This document shows, one piece after another, positions 1 through 7,202 of a stretch of 38,534 nt of DNA. Origin of the DNA: an uncultured Jannaschia sp. (GTDB lineage: Bacteria > Pseudomonadota > Alphaproteobacteria > Rhodobacterales > Rhodobacteraceae); the NCBI GenBank assembly GCA_937916365.1, contig CALFSY010000066.1, forward strand, positions 1-38,534, given 5' to 3'. The position numbers and the translations under genes are program-made. Under the pieces are notes generated by a model. It saw nothing but the letters and a program-made list of their open reading frames with translations, had not been told where the DNA came from and searched no databases. Positions within the stretch are counted from its first letter, which is position 1. Every line of letters begins with the position of its first letter.

Positions 1-833
1 CTGGCCCCATCATGCCGCCGAACCTTCAGCGAAAGTTCATAGTAGGTGCGCAAGATAATTGTGCCACCGGGGGTGCCTGCCTGAACGGCATTTTTGAGAA
101 GGTTCAAAAAAACCTGCTGCAACTGATCGGGGTCGGCCCATGTCAGGGGCAAAGACGGGTCATAATTTTCTTCGATGTGCATGTGGGCGGCAAACCCAAT
201 CGCCGCTGATTTACGCGCGCGGTCCAACACATCGTGGATGTTGATGGCGCGGCGGGCGGGCGGGCGCATATTGCCCACCTGCCCCACCTGATCCAACAAC
301 CGCACAATGCGGCGGGTTTCGGCCACAATCAAATCGGTAAGTTCACGGTCTTCGCCCGCAGTGTTCATTGACAAAAGCTGCGCCGCGCCGGTGATACCGG
401 CCAACGGGTTTTTGATTTCGTGGGCCAACATTTCAGCCATGCCAACGGCGGATTTCGCGGCAGATTTTGGAGACATGCCACGATCAAGCCGCCCCGCAAG
501 TTCACGATTTTCCAAAAGCAACAGCACATGATCGGGTGGATCGGTTAACGGCGCGATCCGCACATCACAAGATACAGGTTTGCGGTTGCCTGTGCCCACG
601 TTCACCGCATTGACAAACAACGCGGATTTCCCGGCGCGCACACGCCCGAACACATCGCCCAGCGGGGTGGCCATAAACACCTTGTCCCACACCGGATATC
701 CGGCCAACGATTTTTTAGAGACGTTCAAAAAAAGTTCTGCCGCAGGATTCATATCGTCAATCAGATCATTGGAATCCACAATCAACACCGGGATCGGCAA
801 CGATGCCCAAAGCGTTGCAGCATCCACTGCCAT
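1..833 (-). CDS. ntrB: Nitrogen regulation sensor histidine kinase NtrB, 3' part cut by window edge
   Basis: The reverse strand carries an open frame from ATG at 833 to the window edge (277 codons, no stop), so the C-terminus is missing. NtrB is the cytoplasmic kinase and phosphatase of NtrC and reports nitrogen status through PII. Residues 1-110 form a PAS-like sensor that starts MAVDAATLWASLPIPVLIVD. The H-box MLAHEIKNPLAGI follows, with the phospho-accepting His at residue 138, and then the N-box core NLLKNAVQAG. The G boxes of the ATPase domain lie outside the window. A GGGGCGG stretch precedes the ATG. ispDF is divergent, about 330 bp away. A relative often placed directly before ntrB in this group, dusB/nifR3, is not present. 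The sequence shows a kinase clearly; calling it NtrB rather than another soluble kinase rests on the PAS and H-box signature. Confidence 0.87.
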   Translation of the reverse strand, partial: MAVDAATLWASLPIPVLIVDSNDLIDDMNPAAELFLNVSKKSLAGYPVWDKVFMATPLGDVFGRVRAGKSALFVNAVNVGTGNRKPVSCDVRIAPLTDPPDHVLLLLENRELAGRLDRGMSPKSAAKSAVGMAEMLAHEIKNPLAGITGAAQLLSMNTAGEDRELTDLIVAETRRIVRLLDQVGQVGNMRPPARRAINIHDVLDRARKSAAIGFAAHMHIEENYDPSLPLTWADPDQLQQVFLNLLKNAVQAGTPGGTIILRTYYELSLKVRRHDGA

Positions 834-1159
834 CAACCGCCCCTACGCAAAAGATGGCCACGCCATGGGCACACAGCGCATCGGGCTGCACGGTTGTGGC
901 TCACCCCCCCAAAAATCGCACGTGATAAAGCAGGCGGAATCAATGAAAAAAGCACGTAGCACGACAAAAAATATGGCAAATACCCAAACTTTGTTTGATT
1001 ATTTCTCTCTGTGTCGACCAACACATTGTGTTTCAAAACCACACCCCCCATGATCGCAGGCAATTTTATTGCACCACACTTTGATCGAAAAAATACTTAA
1101 ACTGTTGATTGGTCAACCTAAACATTGCGCGACACACGCAAAGGCCATATCACAGCACC
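834..1159. promoter_or_regulatory. Divergent intergenic region between ntrB and ispDF
   Basis: These 326 bp hold no credible gene and must carry the promoters for ntrB (leftwards) and ispDF (rightwards). The middle part, about 950-1010, is AT-rich. A 14-bp dyad, GTTGATTGGTCAAC, sits at 1104-1117, about 43 bp before the ispDF start. Its arms are 2 bp too close to be an FNR box, so I assign no regulator. No tRNA or other RNA gene is visible. Confidence 0.5.
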
Positions 1160-2332
1160 ATGGTTGATCTACGCCCTGCCAATGCGTCTACGTTAACCGC
1201 TGCAGTGATCCTTGCCGCCGGACGGGGAACACGCATGGGTGGCGGTATGCCAAAACAATACAGGTCGTTAAGCGGTATTCCCGTTTTGGCCCGTTCTATC
1301 GGGGCCTTTGACACCCACCCCATGGTCTCCGAAATTGTGGTGGTGCGCCATGCCGATGACGACCATCTGTTCCAATCGACGCGCCCCGAAACCCGTTGCC
1401 CCCTGCGCGATGTGGGGGGCGGGGCCACGCGCGATGCGTCTGTGCGGGCCGGGCTTGCCGCGGTATCTGATGGGATCGAACGTGTGTTGATCCACGATGC
1501 GGCCCGCCCCTTGGTTAACCACACCATCATTGATGGGGTTCTGGCGGCGCTAGACACCCACGACGGGGCGGCGCCTGCGTTGGCCGTGACCGATGCATTA
1601 TGGCGCGGCGAACAAGTGGTATCCGACACGGTGGACCGGGCGCACCTGTGGCGCGCACAAACACCCCAAGGGTTTCATATCAACGCCATTCGCGCCGCCC
1701 ACGCCGCCCATCCAGGCGGTTCAACCGATGACGTGGCGGTCGCCCACGCCGCCGGGCTTTCCGTGGCCATTACACCGGGCGCAGAGATCAACCTAAAGCT
1801 CACGCAGGGGCCGGATTTTGCCCGGGCGGAAAAAATACTAAGGGAACAAATGTTGGACATTCGCACCGGAAATGGGTTTGATGTGCATCGCTTTGGCGCG
1901 GGCGATCATGTGATGCTATGCGGTATTGCCGTGCCACACACCCAAGGGTTGCAGGGGCATTCTGATGCCGATGTGGGGTTACATGCGTTAACCGATGCGA
2001 TTTATGGCGCCCTCGCCGCTGGGGACATCGGCACGCATTTCCCCGCCAATGACCCACGGTGGAAAGGCGCCGATAGCGGCATTTTCATCACCCATGCCGT
2101 CAACTTAACCACCGAAAGGGGGTTTGTTATTACACACGCAGATCTAACGCTTATTTGTGAAGCCCCAAAAATCGGCCCCCATACCGCACCGATGCGCGAA
2201 CGGATGGCAGCCTTGTTACGCACGGAAACATCACGGGTTTCTGTCAAAGCAACCACCACCGAAAAACTTGGCTTTGCGGGACGAGGGGAAGGTATCGCTG
2301 CATTAGCCACTGTCACATTAATGGCGCAATGA
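1160..2332 (+). CDS. ispDF: Bifunctional IspD/IspF enzyme of the MEP isoprenoid pathway
   Basis: This is a 390-residue fusion of 2-C-methyl-D-erythritol 4-phosphate cytidylyltransferase (IspD) and 2-C-methyl-D-erythritol 2,4-cyclodiphosphate synthase (IspF), steps 3 and 5 of the cytosolic MEP pathway. The IspD half (about residues 1-225) shows the CTP-binding loop LAAGRGTRMGGGMPKQY and the IHDAARPLV motif. The IspF half begins at LDIRTGNGFDVHRF, with metal ligands Asp241 and His243, then GHSDADVGLHAL, and ends with the KATTTEKLGF region. I chose ATG at 1160 because it gives the usual length and a short lead into AAVILAAGRG. The same frame extends back to a TTG at 1109, but that extension looks unlike the family. 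The Shine-Dalgarno is weak (AAAGG at 1140-1144, rather far). Fused ispDF is common in alphaproteobacteria. Confidence 0.96.
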   Translation: MVDLRPANASTLTAAVILAAGRGTRMGGGMPKQYRSLSGIPVLARSIGAFDTHPMVSEIVVVRHADDDHLFQSTRPETRCPLRDVGGGATRDASVRAGLAAVSDGIERVLIHDAARPLVNHTIIDGVLAALDTHDGAAPALAVTDALWRGEQVVSDTVDRAHLWRAQTPQGFHINAIRAAHAAHPGGSTDDVAVAHAAGLSVAITPGAEINLKLTQGPDFARAEKILREQMLDIRTGNGFDVHRFGAGDHVMLCGIAVPHTQGLQGHSDADVGLHALTDAIYGALAAGDIGTHFPANDPRWKGADSGIFITHAVNLTTERGFVITHADLTLICEAPKIGPHTAPMRERMAALLRTETSRVSVKATTTEKLGFAGRGEGIAALATVTLMAQ

Positions 2333-2488
2333 CGTAAGATCAGGGGCAGCGGCAGCGGTAAAAAATTGCCCGCCACCTACCCTGCACACATAAAACTTAT
2401 GGAAATATTTTGGGATTATATGCTATGTTTTGGATCGAATCATAATCTAAAACAAACACCCATTTAATCAATAAGTTAGAGGATCATT

Positions 2489-2782
2489 ATGCCAGCCATC
2501 GCACGCAAAGGAGACACGGCCTCAGGCCACGGATGTTTCCCACCCTCCGACATCATCAGCGCCAGCCCGGATGTGGAAATTGATGGTATCCCTGCCGCAC
2601 GTGTGGGCGACGCCGTTGCGGCCCATGGATGCGGGGATTGCCCACCGCACGAGCGGTCGATTGCCGATGGATCACCCACTGTGTTCATAAATGGCCTGGC
2701 TGCGGCACGCGTGGGGGATGCAATTGATTGCGGCGGCAGCATTTCCATAGGTTCGGGCACTGTGTCCTTGGATGATGGATAA
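2489..2782 (+). CDS. Orphan PAAR-domain protein
   Basis: This is a single-domain PAAR protein of 97 residues. PAAR proteins form the zinc-capped conical tip that sharpens the VgrG spike of type VI secretion systems and related contractile injection machines. The namesake motif occurs twice, as IPAARVGDA (residues 34-42) and LAAARVGDA (residues 70-78), showing the internal repeat of the fold. His14, His46, His54 and Cys81 fit the usual three-His one-Cys zinc site. There is no signal peptide and no C-terminal toxin extension. The start is supported by GAGG seven bases before the ATG. No VgrG, Hcp or other T6SS gene occurs in the window, so the partner is unknown. It may dock on a spike encoded elsewhere or be a remnant. 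Confidence 0.88.
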   Translation: MPAIARKGDTASGHGCFPPSDIISASPDVEIDGIPAARVGDAVAAHGCGDCPPHERSIADGSPTVFINGLAAARVGDAIDCGGSISIGSGTVSLDDG

Positions 2783-2917
2783 ATTGGACTACAAGCACCA
2801 CGCTCATGTGGTAGCATGGCCTTGGAAGTAGGGTTAACCCGCTTCTGGCGGCGCATCTAAGGTTTAGGTTAGGGCTTAGGCAAAGGTTTCGGGCGTGTTT
2901 CTGGGGAATATAATTCT

Positions 2918-3529
2918 TTGACATTTCATGTGCATGAAAACGATTTGCCCGAAAATTTGGATTTGGGGCCAGTGGTCGCCATAGATTGCGAAACAATGGG
3001 GCTCATCCCCCATCGGGATCGATTGTGTTTGGTGCAACTGTCATCGGGCGATGGGGCGGCGCATTTAGTGCGCATTGCGCGTGGGCAAACGGCGGCCCCG
3101 CATCTGGCCAACTTGCTTGCCCATAAGGATGTGTTGAAATTGTTTCATTTCGGACGTTTCGACATTGCCGTTTTATTGCACAGCTTCGGTGTTTTAACCG
3201 CGCCGGTTTATTGCACAAAAATTGCGTCGAAATTGGTGCGCACCTATACCGACCGACACGGATTAAAGGTGTTGTTACAGGAAATGTTGGACATCGACAT
3301 ATCAAAACAACAACAAAGTTCGGATTGGGGCGCCCCCCATTTGACCGAGGCGCAAAAATCCTATGCCGCGTCCGATGTGTTGTATTTGCATCGTCTAAAG
3401 GCCGCGCTTGACCTCCGGCTAGAACGAGAAGGTCGCCGCGATCTTGCCACGGCTGCATTTGAATTTTTGCCCACGCGCGCACGGCTAGATTTGGCCGGAT
3501 GGTCCGACACCGACATTTTCGCCCATTGA
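2918..3529 (+). CDS. rnd: Ribonuclease D-like 3'-5' exonuclease (short form, no HRDC domain)
   Basis: This is a 203-residue DEDDy exonuclease of the RNase D family, which trims 3' ends of tRNA and other small RNAs in the cytoplasm. The acidic catalytic residues are visible: Asp23 and Glu25 in AIDCETMG, Asp82 in HFGRFDIAVL, and Tyr149 and Asp153 in SYAASDVLYLH. E. coli RNase D is about 375 residues and has HRDC domains; this protein stops right after the exonuclease fold, as the short alphaproteobacterial forms do. The start is TTG at 2918, with GGGGA at 2903-2907, giving MTFHVHENDLP. A GTG at 2930 is the alternative. It runs convergently into thyX, with 42 bp between the two stop codons. Confidence 0.9.
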   Translation: MTFHVHENDLPENLDLGPVVAIDCETMGLIPHRDRLCLVQLSSGDGAAHLVRIARGQTAAPHLANLLAHKDVLKLFHFGRFDIAVLLHSFGVLTAPVYCTKIASKLVRTYTDRHGLKVLLQEMLDIDISKQQQSSDWGAPHLTEAQKSYAASDVLYLHRLKAALDLRLEREGRRDLATAAFEFLPTRARLDLAGWSDTDIFAH

Positions 3530-3571
3530 AATCTGTCGGTTGTGTGGGAAATCTGCGCCGGTCTATACGAT

Positions 3572-4483
3572 TTATGTATATCCAAATACCTCTGTAAATT
3601 CGCGCCATTCCCCTGCACTCATGCCAGAGGTGTCTTGCGTGACGTGTTCGCCGGCCATGATCCGGCGCATACATTCAATGCCCTGCGCCGAAACATGGGC
3701 CCCGCCTAGGCGATAATCCTGAAACGCGGCATAGGCCATGGGCACCCAATCGCGCACCATGTCGCACATCACATCGGCATAAGCGCGAATTTCATATTGC
3801 GCGTGTTTATCGGCCCTAAGACGTAAAAAATGGAATAGATTGTGCAAATCAACCTTCCAATACCATTGTGTATAGATATTTGCAGGCAGGTTCATCCGCG
3901 CTAATTCCCGCGCCAATCCTTGTTGGCCGTCCTGGTTTAGCATTGTTTCATAATGATCGTAAGCGCGGGTGGCATCGGTTTTAAGCATATCTAAAACGCG
4001 CGCGGCCTCGGGCCCGTCTAATGGTGTGCCGCGCCCTTGGTTGTTTGTGGCCGATTGTGCGGCCAAATGTTCAGGCGCGGGGATGTAAAATTCACGGTCT
4101 AAAATTGAATAACGGGCCGAATATTCACTTACGTTTGCCGTGCGATGGCGGATCCATTGTCGCGCCACGAAAACCGGTAATTTCACGTGTAGCTTAATTT
4201 CGCACATTTCAAATGGGGTCGAATGCCAATGCCGCATCAGGTATCGGATCAACCCGGCGTTATCACGTGCGTGTTTCGTGCCTGCGCCATAGCTGACCCG
4301 CGCAGCCTGCACGATTGCTTCGTCATTGCCCATATAATCAATGACACGAACAAACCCATGGTCCAACACCGGCACAGCGTTATATAAACGTTGTTCTAAC
4401 CCATCGCTCGTCGCACGCAGGGTTGGGGTGGCCGTGGCGCGGGCGGCCGCAATTTCGGCCAAATGTTCGGGGGACAGCGGCAT
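3572..4483 (-). CDS. thyX: Flavin-dependent thymidylate synthase ThyX
   Basis: ThyX makes dTMP from dUMP using methylene-tetrahydrofolate, with FAD and NADPH for the reduction, and replaces ThyA in many alphaproteobacteria. The 303-residue product has the diagnostic RHR-x7-S motif at residues 112-122 (RHRTANVSEYS), followed by ARYSILDREFY. The substrate-binding region near NIYTQWYWKVDLHNLFHFL is also present. Length and domain content are complete. It is transcribed leftwards, divergent from leuB. The 215-bp gap between them contains a short dyad at 4533-4548. The start ATG at 4483 gives the usual alphaproteobacterial N-terminal extension of about 30 residues before the conserved core. Confidence 0.96.
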   Translation of the reverse strand: MPLSPEHLAEIAAARATATPTLRATSDGLEQRLYNAVPVLDHGFVRVIDYMGNDEAIVQAARVSYGAGTKHARDNAGLIRYLMRHWHSTPFEMCEIKLHVKLPVFVARQWIRHRTANVSEYSARYSILDREFYIPAPEHLAAQSATNNQGRGTPLDGPEAARVLDMLKTDATRAYDHYETMLNQDGQQGLARELARMNLPANIYTQWYWKVDLHNLFHFLRLRADKHAQYEIRAYADVMCDMVRDWVPMAYAAFQDYRLGGAHVSAQGIECMRRIMAGEHVTQDTSGMSAGEWREFTEVFGYT

Positions 4484-4532
4484 TTCGCGATTTCCTTAGG
4501 GTGAATCAGACAAAGGCCACAACATTTTGCAT

Positions 4533-4548
4533 CATTATTCTAATAATG
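4533..4548. promoter_or_regulatory. Short dyad in the thyX/leuB divergent region
   Basis: CATTATT and AATAATG form a perfect 7-bp inverted repeat around a 2-bp centre, and two more matching bases lie at the outer ends. It lies about 50 bp before thyX and 150 bp before leuB. It does not match the Irr, RirA, Zur or Fur boxes that I know, so the regulator is unassigned. A weak CCGCC/GGCGG hairpin at 4644-4659 also lies in the leuB leader. Confidence 0.3.
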
Positions 4549-4698
4549 CGCAAGATGCGGCCATCGCGTAATGCCGTAATCTTATACCGCCGCAACGCCA
4601 CGACATGTGGAACACATAGGCCGCCCTACCCGATTCCTTGACCCCGCCGTTCATGGCGGTTAGGCGAGATTGTTGAATACCATAAGGGATTATATCGC

Positions 4699-5805
4699 AT
4701 GACCGACCGCTCAATCCTGATCCTGCCAGGCGATGGAATCGGCCCCGAAGTTATGGCCGAGGTAAGAAAGATTATAGATTGGTTTGGCGCGAAACGCGGG
4801 ATCGCATTTAACGTTGACGAAGACCTGGTCGGTGGTGCCGCCTATGACGTGCACGGCACCCCCCTGCATGACGCAACGATGGCCAAGGCGCAACAGGCCG
4901 ATGCCGTGCTTTTAGGGGCGGTTGGTGGCCCAGCGTATGATGATCTGGATTTCAGTGTGAAACCTGAACGTGGGCTTTTGCGGTTGCGCAAGGAAATGGA
5001 TCTTTACGCCAATTTGCGCCCCGCGCAATGTTTTGATGCCTTAGTGGATTTTTCATCTTTGAAAACAGAGGTGATTGCCGGGCTCGACATCATGATCGTG
5101 CGCGAATTGACATCGGGCGTTTATTTCGGCGAACCTCGGGGCATCCACACCGAAGGCAACGAACGTGTGGGCATCAACACACAGCGTTACACCGAAAGTG
5201 AAATTGCCCGCGTTGCGCGATCCGCCTTTGAATTGGCGCGGCGGCGTGCGGGCAAGGTATGTTCGATGGAAAAAGCCAACGTGATGGAATCGGGCATTTT
5301 GTGGCGCGAAGTTGTGCAAGAAATTCACGACAAGGAATATCCCGATGTCGATCTAACCCATATGTATGCCGACGCAGGCGCAATGCAGTTGACCCGTTGG
5401 CCCAAACAATTCGACGTAATCGTAACCGATAATTTATTCGGCGATCTTTTGTCAGACCTAGCGGCGATGTTAACCGGCAGCTTGGGCATGTTACCGTCGG
5501 CATCATTGGGCGCGCCAATGGCCAATGGGCGGCCAAAGGCGCTTTATGAACCTGTGCACGGATCGGCACCGGACATCGCCGGGCAGGGCAAGGCCAATCC
5601 GATTGCCTGTGTGCTGAGCTTTGCGATGGCCTTGCGCTATAGCTTTGATCAGGGGGATGCGGCAACACAACTTGAAAACGCGGTGGAACAGGTGCTGGCC
5701 AATGGCGCGCGCACCGCAGATCTTTTGGGTGGGGAACAAACTGTTGCGGTTTCTACGGCGCAGATGGGCGATGCCATCATCGCGGCGCTTAACGACGGTC
5801 TCTAA
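4699..5805 (+). CDS. leuB: 3-isopropylmalate dehydrogenase
   Basis: LeuB carries out the NAD-dependent oxidative decarboxylation of 3-isopropylmalate to 2-ketoisocaproate in leucine biosynthesis. The 368-residue product begins with ILPGDGIGPEVM. It carries the substrate-site stretch RELTSGVYFGEPRG with the catalytic Tyr, then MEKANVMESG with the catalytic Lys. The metal-binding TDNLFGDLLSDLAAML segment and the cofactor loop EPVHGSAPDIAGQGKANP complete it. AAGGGA precedes the ATG by about ten bases. The leuC and leuD genes are not in the window. A GNAT gene starts 2 bp after the stop and is probably cotranscribed. Confidence 0.97.
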   Translation: MTDRSILILPGDGIGPEVMAEVRKIIDWFGAKRGIAFNVDEDLVGGAAYDVHGTPLHDATMAKAQQADAVLLGAVGGPAYDDLDFSVKPERGLLRLRKEMDLYANLRPAQCFDALVDFSSLKTEVIAGLDIMIVRELTSGVYFGEPRGIHTEGNERVGINTQRYTESEIARVARSAFELARRRAGKVCSMEKANVMESGILWREVVQEIHDKEYPDVDLTHMYADAGAMQLTRWPKQFDVIVTDNLFGDLLSDLAAMLTGSLGMLPSASLGAPMANGRPKALYEPVHGSAPDIAGQGKANPIACVLSFAMALRYSFDQGDAATQLENAVEQVLANGARTADLLGGEQTVAVSTAQMGDAIIAALNDGL

Positions 5806-5807
5806 AT

Positions 5808-6386
5808 TTGGTTGATATTCGTCATGGGTTGCCCGTGGGGTTGGAACATGCGGCGGCAACCCTTTATTGGCAGGCTTTTCGCGCAAAATTGGGTAAATTA
5901 TTGGGGCCCGAATCGCGCGCGATCAAGTTTTTTGCCGAAACGATCAATCATGCTGCCATGCTTGCCGCGTTTGAAAACGATGCACTGGTCGGCATTGCCG
6001 CGTTCCAAAATGGGCCGGATGGATTTTCTGCCGCTGGGGTGGGGGATCTGTTCCGCCATTATGGGCTTGGGGCCGTGTGGCGGATTATCCCGCTTGCCTT
6101 GCTAGATCGGCGCGGTGCCGCGGGTGTTTTGCAAATGGATGGTATTTGCGTGCGTGCCGATATGCGCGGGTGCGGTGTGGGCACCAAACTGCTAAGGGCG
6201 CTTTTCGACCACGCCCGTGCCAATGGATACCATGGTATCACCCTTGATGTGATTGACACGAACCCGCGCGCGCGGGCGCTATATGAAACCCTTGGGTTCA
6301 AAACCACAAAGGTTTGGCAAACCACAGTGATGCGCCCGCTTTTGGGATTCACCACCGCAACCAAGATGACCAAAATGCTTGATTAA
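5808..6386 (+). CDS. GNAT family N-acetyltransferase
   Basis: This is a 192-residue acetyltransferase of the GNAT superfamily with unknown substrate. The acetyl-CoA binding motif A is clear at about residues 112-131 (DGICVRADMRGCGVGTKLLR, where the R-x-x-G-x-G/A pattern is RGCGVG). Motif B is NPRARALYETLGF at residues 152-164. The proposed start is a TTG 2 bp behind the leuB stop, which implies translational coupling; a GTG a few codons in is an alternative. Nothing in the N-terminal 100 residues identifies the acceptor. The link to leucine synthesis is positional only. No terminator is visible in the 141 bp that separate it from tRNA-Pro. Confidence 0.82.
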   Translation: MVDIRHGLPVGLEHAAATLYWQAFRAKLGKLLGPESRAIKFFAETINHAAMLAAFENDALVGIAAFQNGPDGFSAAGVGDLFRHYGLGAVWRIIPLALLDRRGAAGVLQMDGICVRADMRGCGVGTKLLRALFDHARANGYHGITLDVIDTNPRARALYETLGFKTTKVWQTTVMRPLLGFTTATKMTKMLD

Positions 6387-6527
6387 AACGTTCTGGCCCT
6401 AGGCCGCGGTGCAGTTTGCCCACCCAAAGATTGCCAACAAAACCGCCAAAATGCCGCCGCGCACCCAAACCGCAAACCATACGCTTCTTGCAAACCGGCC
6501 CCCACATCGCTATCCCGCCAACGCGGT

Positions 6528-6604
6528 CGGAGTGTAGCTCAGCCTGGTAGAGCACTGTCTTCGGGAGGCAGGGGTCGGAGGTTCGAATCCTCTCACTCCG
6601 ACCA
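6528..6604 (+). tRNA. tRNA-Pro (anticodon CGG)
   Basis: This is a 77-nt tRNA with an encoded CCA end. The acceptor arms CGGAGTG and CACTCCG pair perfectly and are followed by A and CCA. The D arm is TAGCTCAGCCTGGTAGAGC. The anticodon stem CTGTC/GGCAG encloses the loop TTCGGGA, giving CGG, which reads CCG. The T arm is CGGAGGTTCGAATCCTCTC-like with the standard GTTCGAATC loop. Confidence 0.97.
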
Positions 6605-6624
6605 AGAATTCCAAAGTTTAGATT

Positions 6625-7089
6625 TTATGGGGTTTGGGCCATCGCCACGAAATAGAAAATTCGTAACATCGTTTTATATCCCGCTGCATTGATATGCGAT
6701 TGGTTGCCGCCGTCACCGGCATACCCAATCTCGGAAATTGTGGTTTCCGTGAAACACGCAATCAAGCTTTGTTCGATGTCTTCCAAAACGCCGGTGACCT
6801 GCCTATGCAATTCGTATTCGATCGCACACTTTGCCATGCCATCGTTATCACCGGTTAGGATTAATTTTTCATTGAGTGCCAGATAAACATCGGCCAAGGT
6901 GATTGAGTGCCGCGGGTGTGCCAAACGCCAACCTCCGGCGTGGCCCTTTTCCAAGATCAACACCCCTGCCTTACGCAATCGCCCAAGCACCCTGCGGACC
7001 GCAACCGGATTGGTGCCTGCGTGTTCTGCAATGTCCGCCGACATGCGCAGGCGATCGGGTTCACCGGCCATATGACCAAGGGTGCGCAA
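6625..7089 (-). CDS. Rrf2-type transcriptional regulator, possibly lacking its native start
   Basis: This is an Rrf2-family winged-helix regulator. The helix-turn-helix is seen at ADIAEHAGTNPVAVRRVLGR and the wing at EKGHAGGWRLAHP. Family members often sense Fe-S clusters, redox state or NO, but only Cys88 and Cys112 are present and no three-Cys cluster motif is visible. The first usable start is TTG at 7089. The frame continues upstream with family-like residues (QSRLSLALRTLGHMA) but meets an in-frame TAA at 7120-7122, inside the palindrome, without passing a start codon. The first 10 or so expected residues may therefore be lost, or translation starts atypically. It is divergent from the COG0523 operon and shares its control region. 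Confidence 0.75.
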   Translation of the reverse strand: MRTLGHMAGEPDRLRMSADIAEHAGTNPVAVRRVLGRLRKAGVLILEKGHAGGWRLAHPRHSITLADVYLALNEKLILTGDNDGMAKCAIEYELHRQVTGVLEDIEQSLIACFTETTISEIGYAGDGGNQSHINAAGYKTMLRIFYFVAMAQTP

Positions 7090-7117
7090 CGCAAGGGAAA
7101 GGCGGCTCTGTGCGTGA

Positions 7118-7132
7118 TGTTATAATATAACA
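7118..7132. promoter_or_regulatory. Zur-like palindromic operator
   Basis: TGTTATAATATAACA is a perfect inverted repeat with one central base (arms TGTTATA and TATAACA). It strongly resembles the alphaproteobacterial Zur box core GTTAT-N-ATAAC. It lies 70 bp before the COG0523 GTPase start and 29 bp before the Rrf2 frame, so it could control both. A TATAAT hexamer is embedded in it, which would let a bound repressor block polymerase. The assignment to Zur is inference from motif and neighbour. Confidence 0.68.
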
Positions 7133-7202
7133 ATTTTTGGTTGCATCTTTTTTATAACTCACTAAGTTGCATGACCTAAGTCGCAGATCATGGAGCCTTC
7201 GT

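Noticed and set aside
1104..1117. Possible FNR box before ispDF
   Set aside because: The arms GTTGA/TCAAC are separated so that TTGA and TCAA are 2 bp closer than in the TTGAT-N4-ATCAA consensus.
3003..3674. Open frame of 223 codons on the - strand across the RNase D gene
   Set aside because: It is antisense to rnd, overlaps the thyX end and has no family character.
4644..4659. CCGCC/GGCGG hairpin in the leuB leader as an attenuator
   Set aside because: There is no T tract and no leucine-rich leader peptide, so attenuation is not supported.
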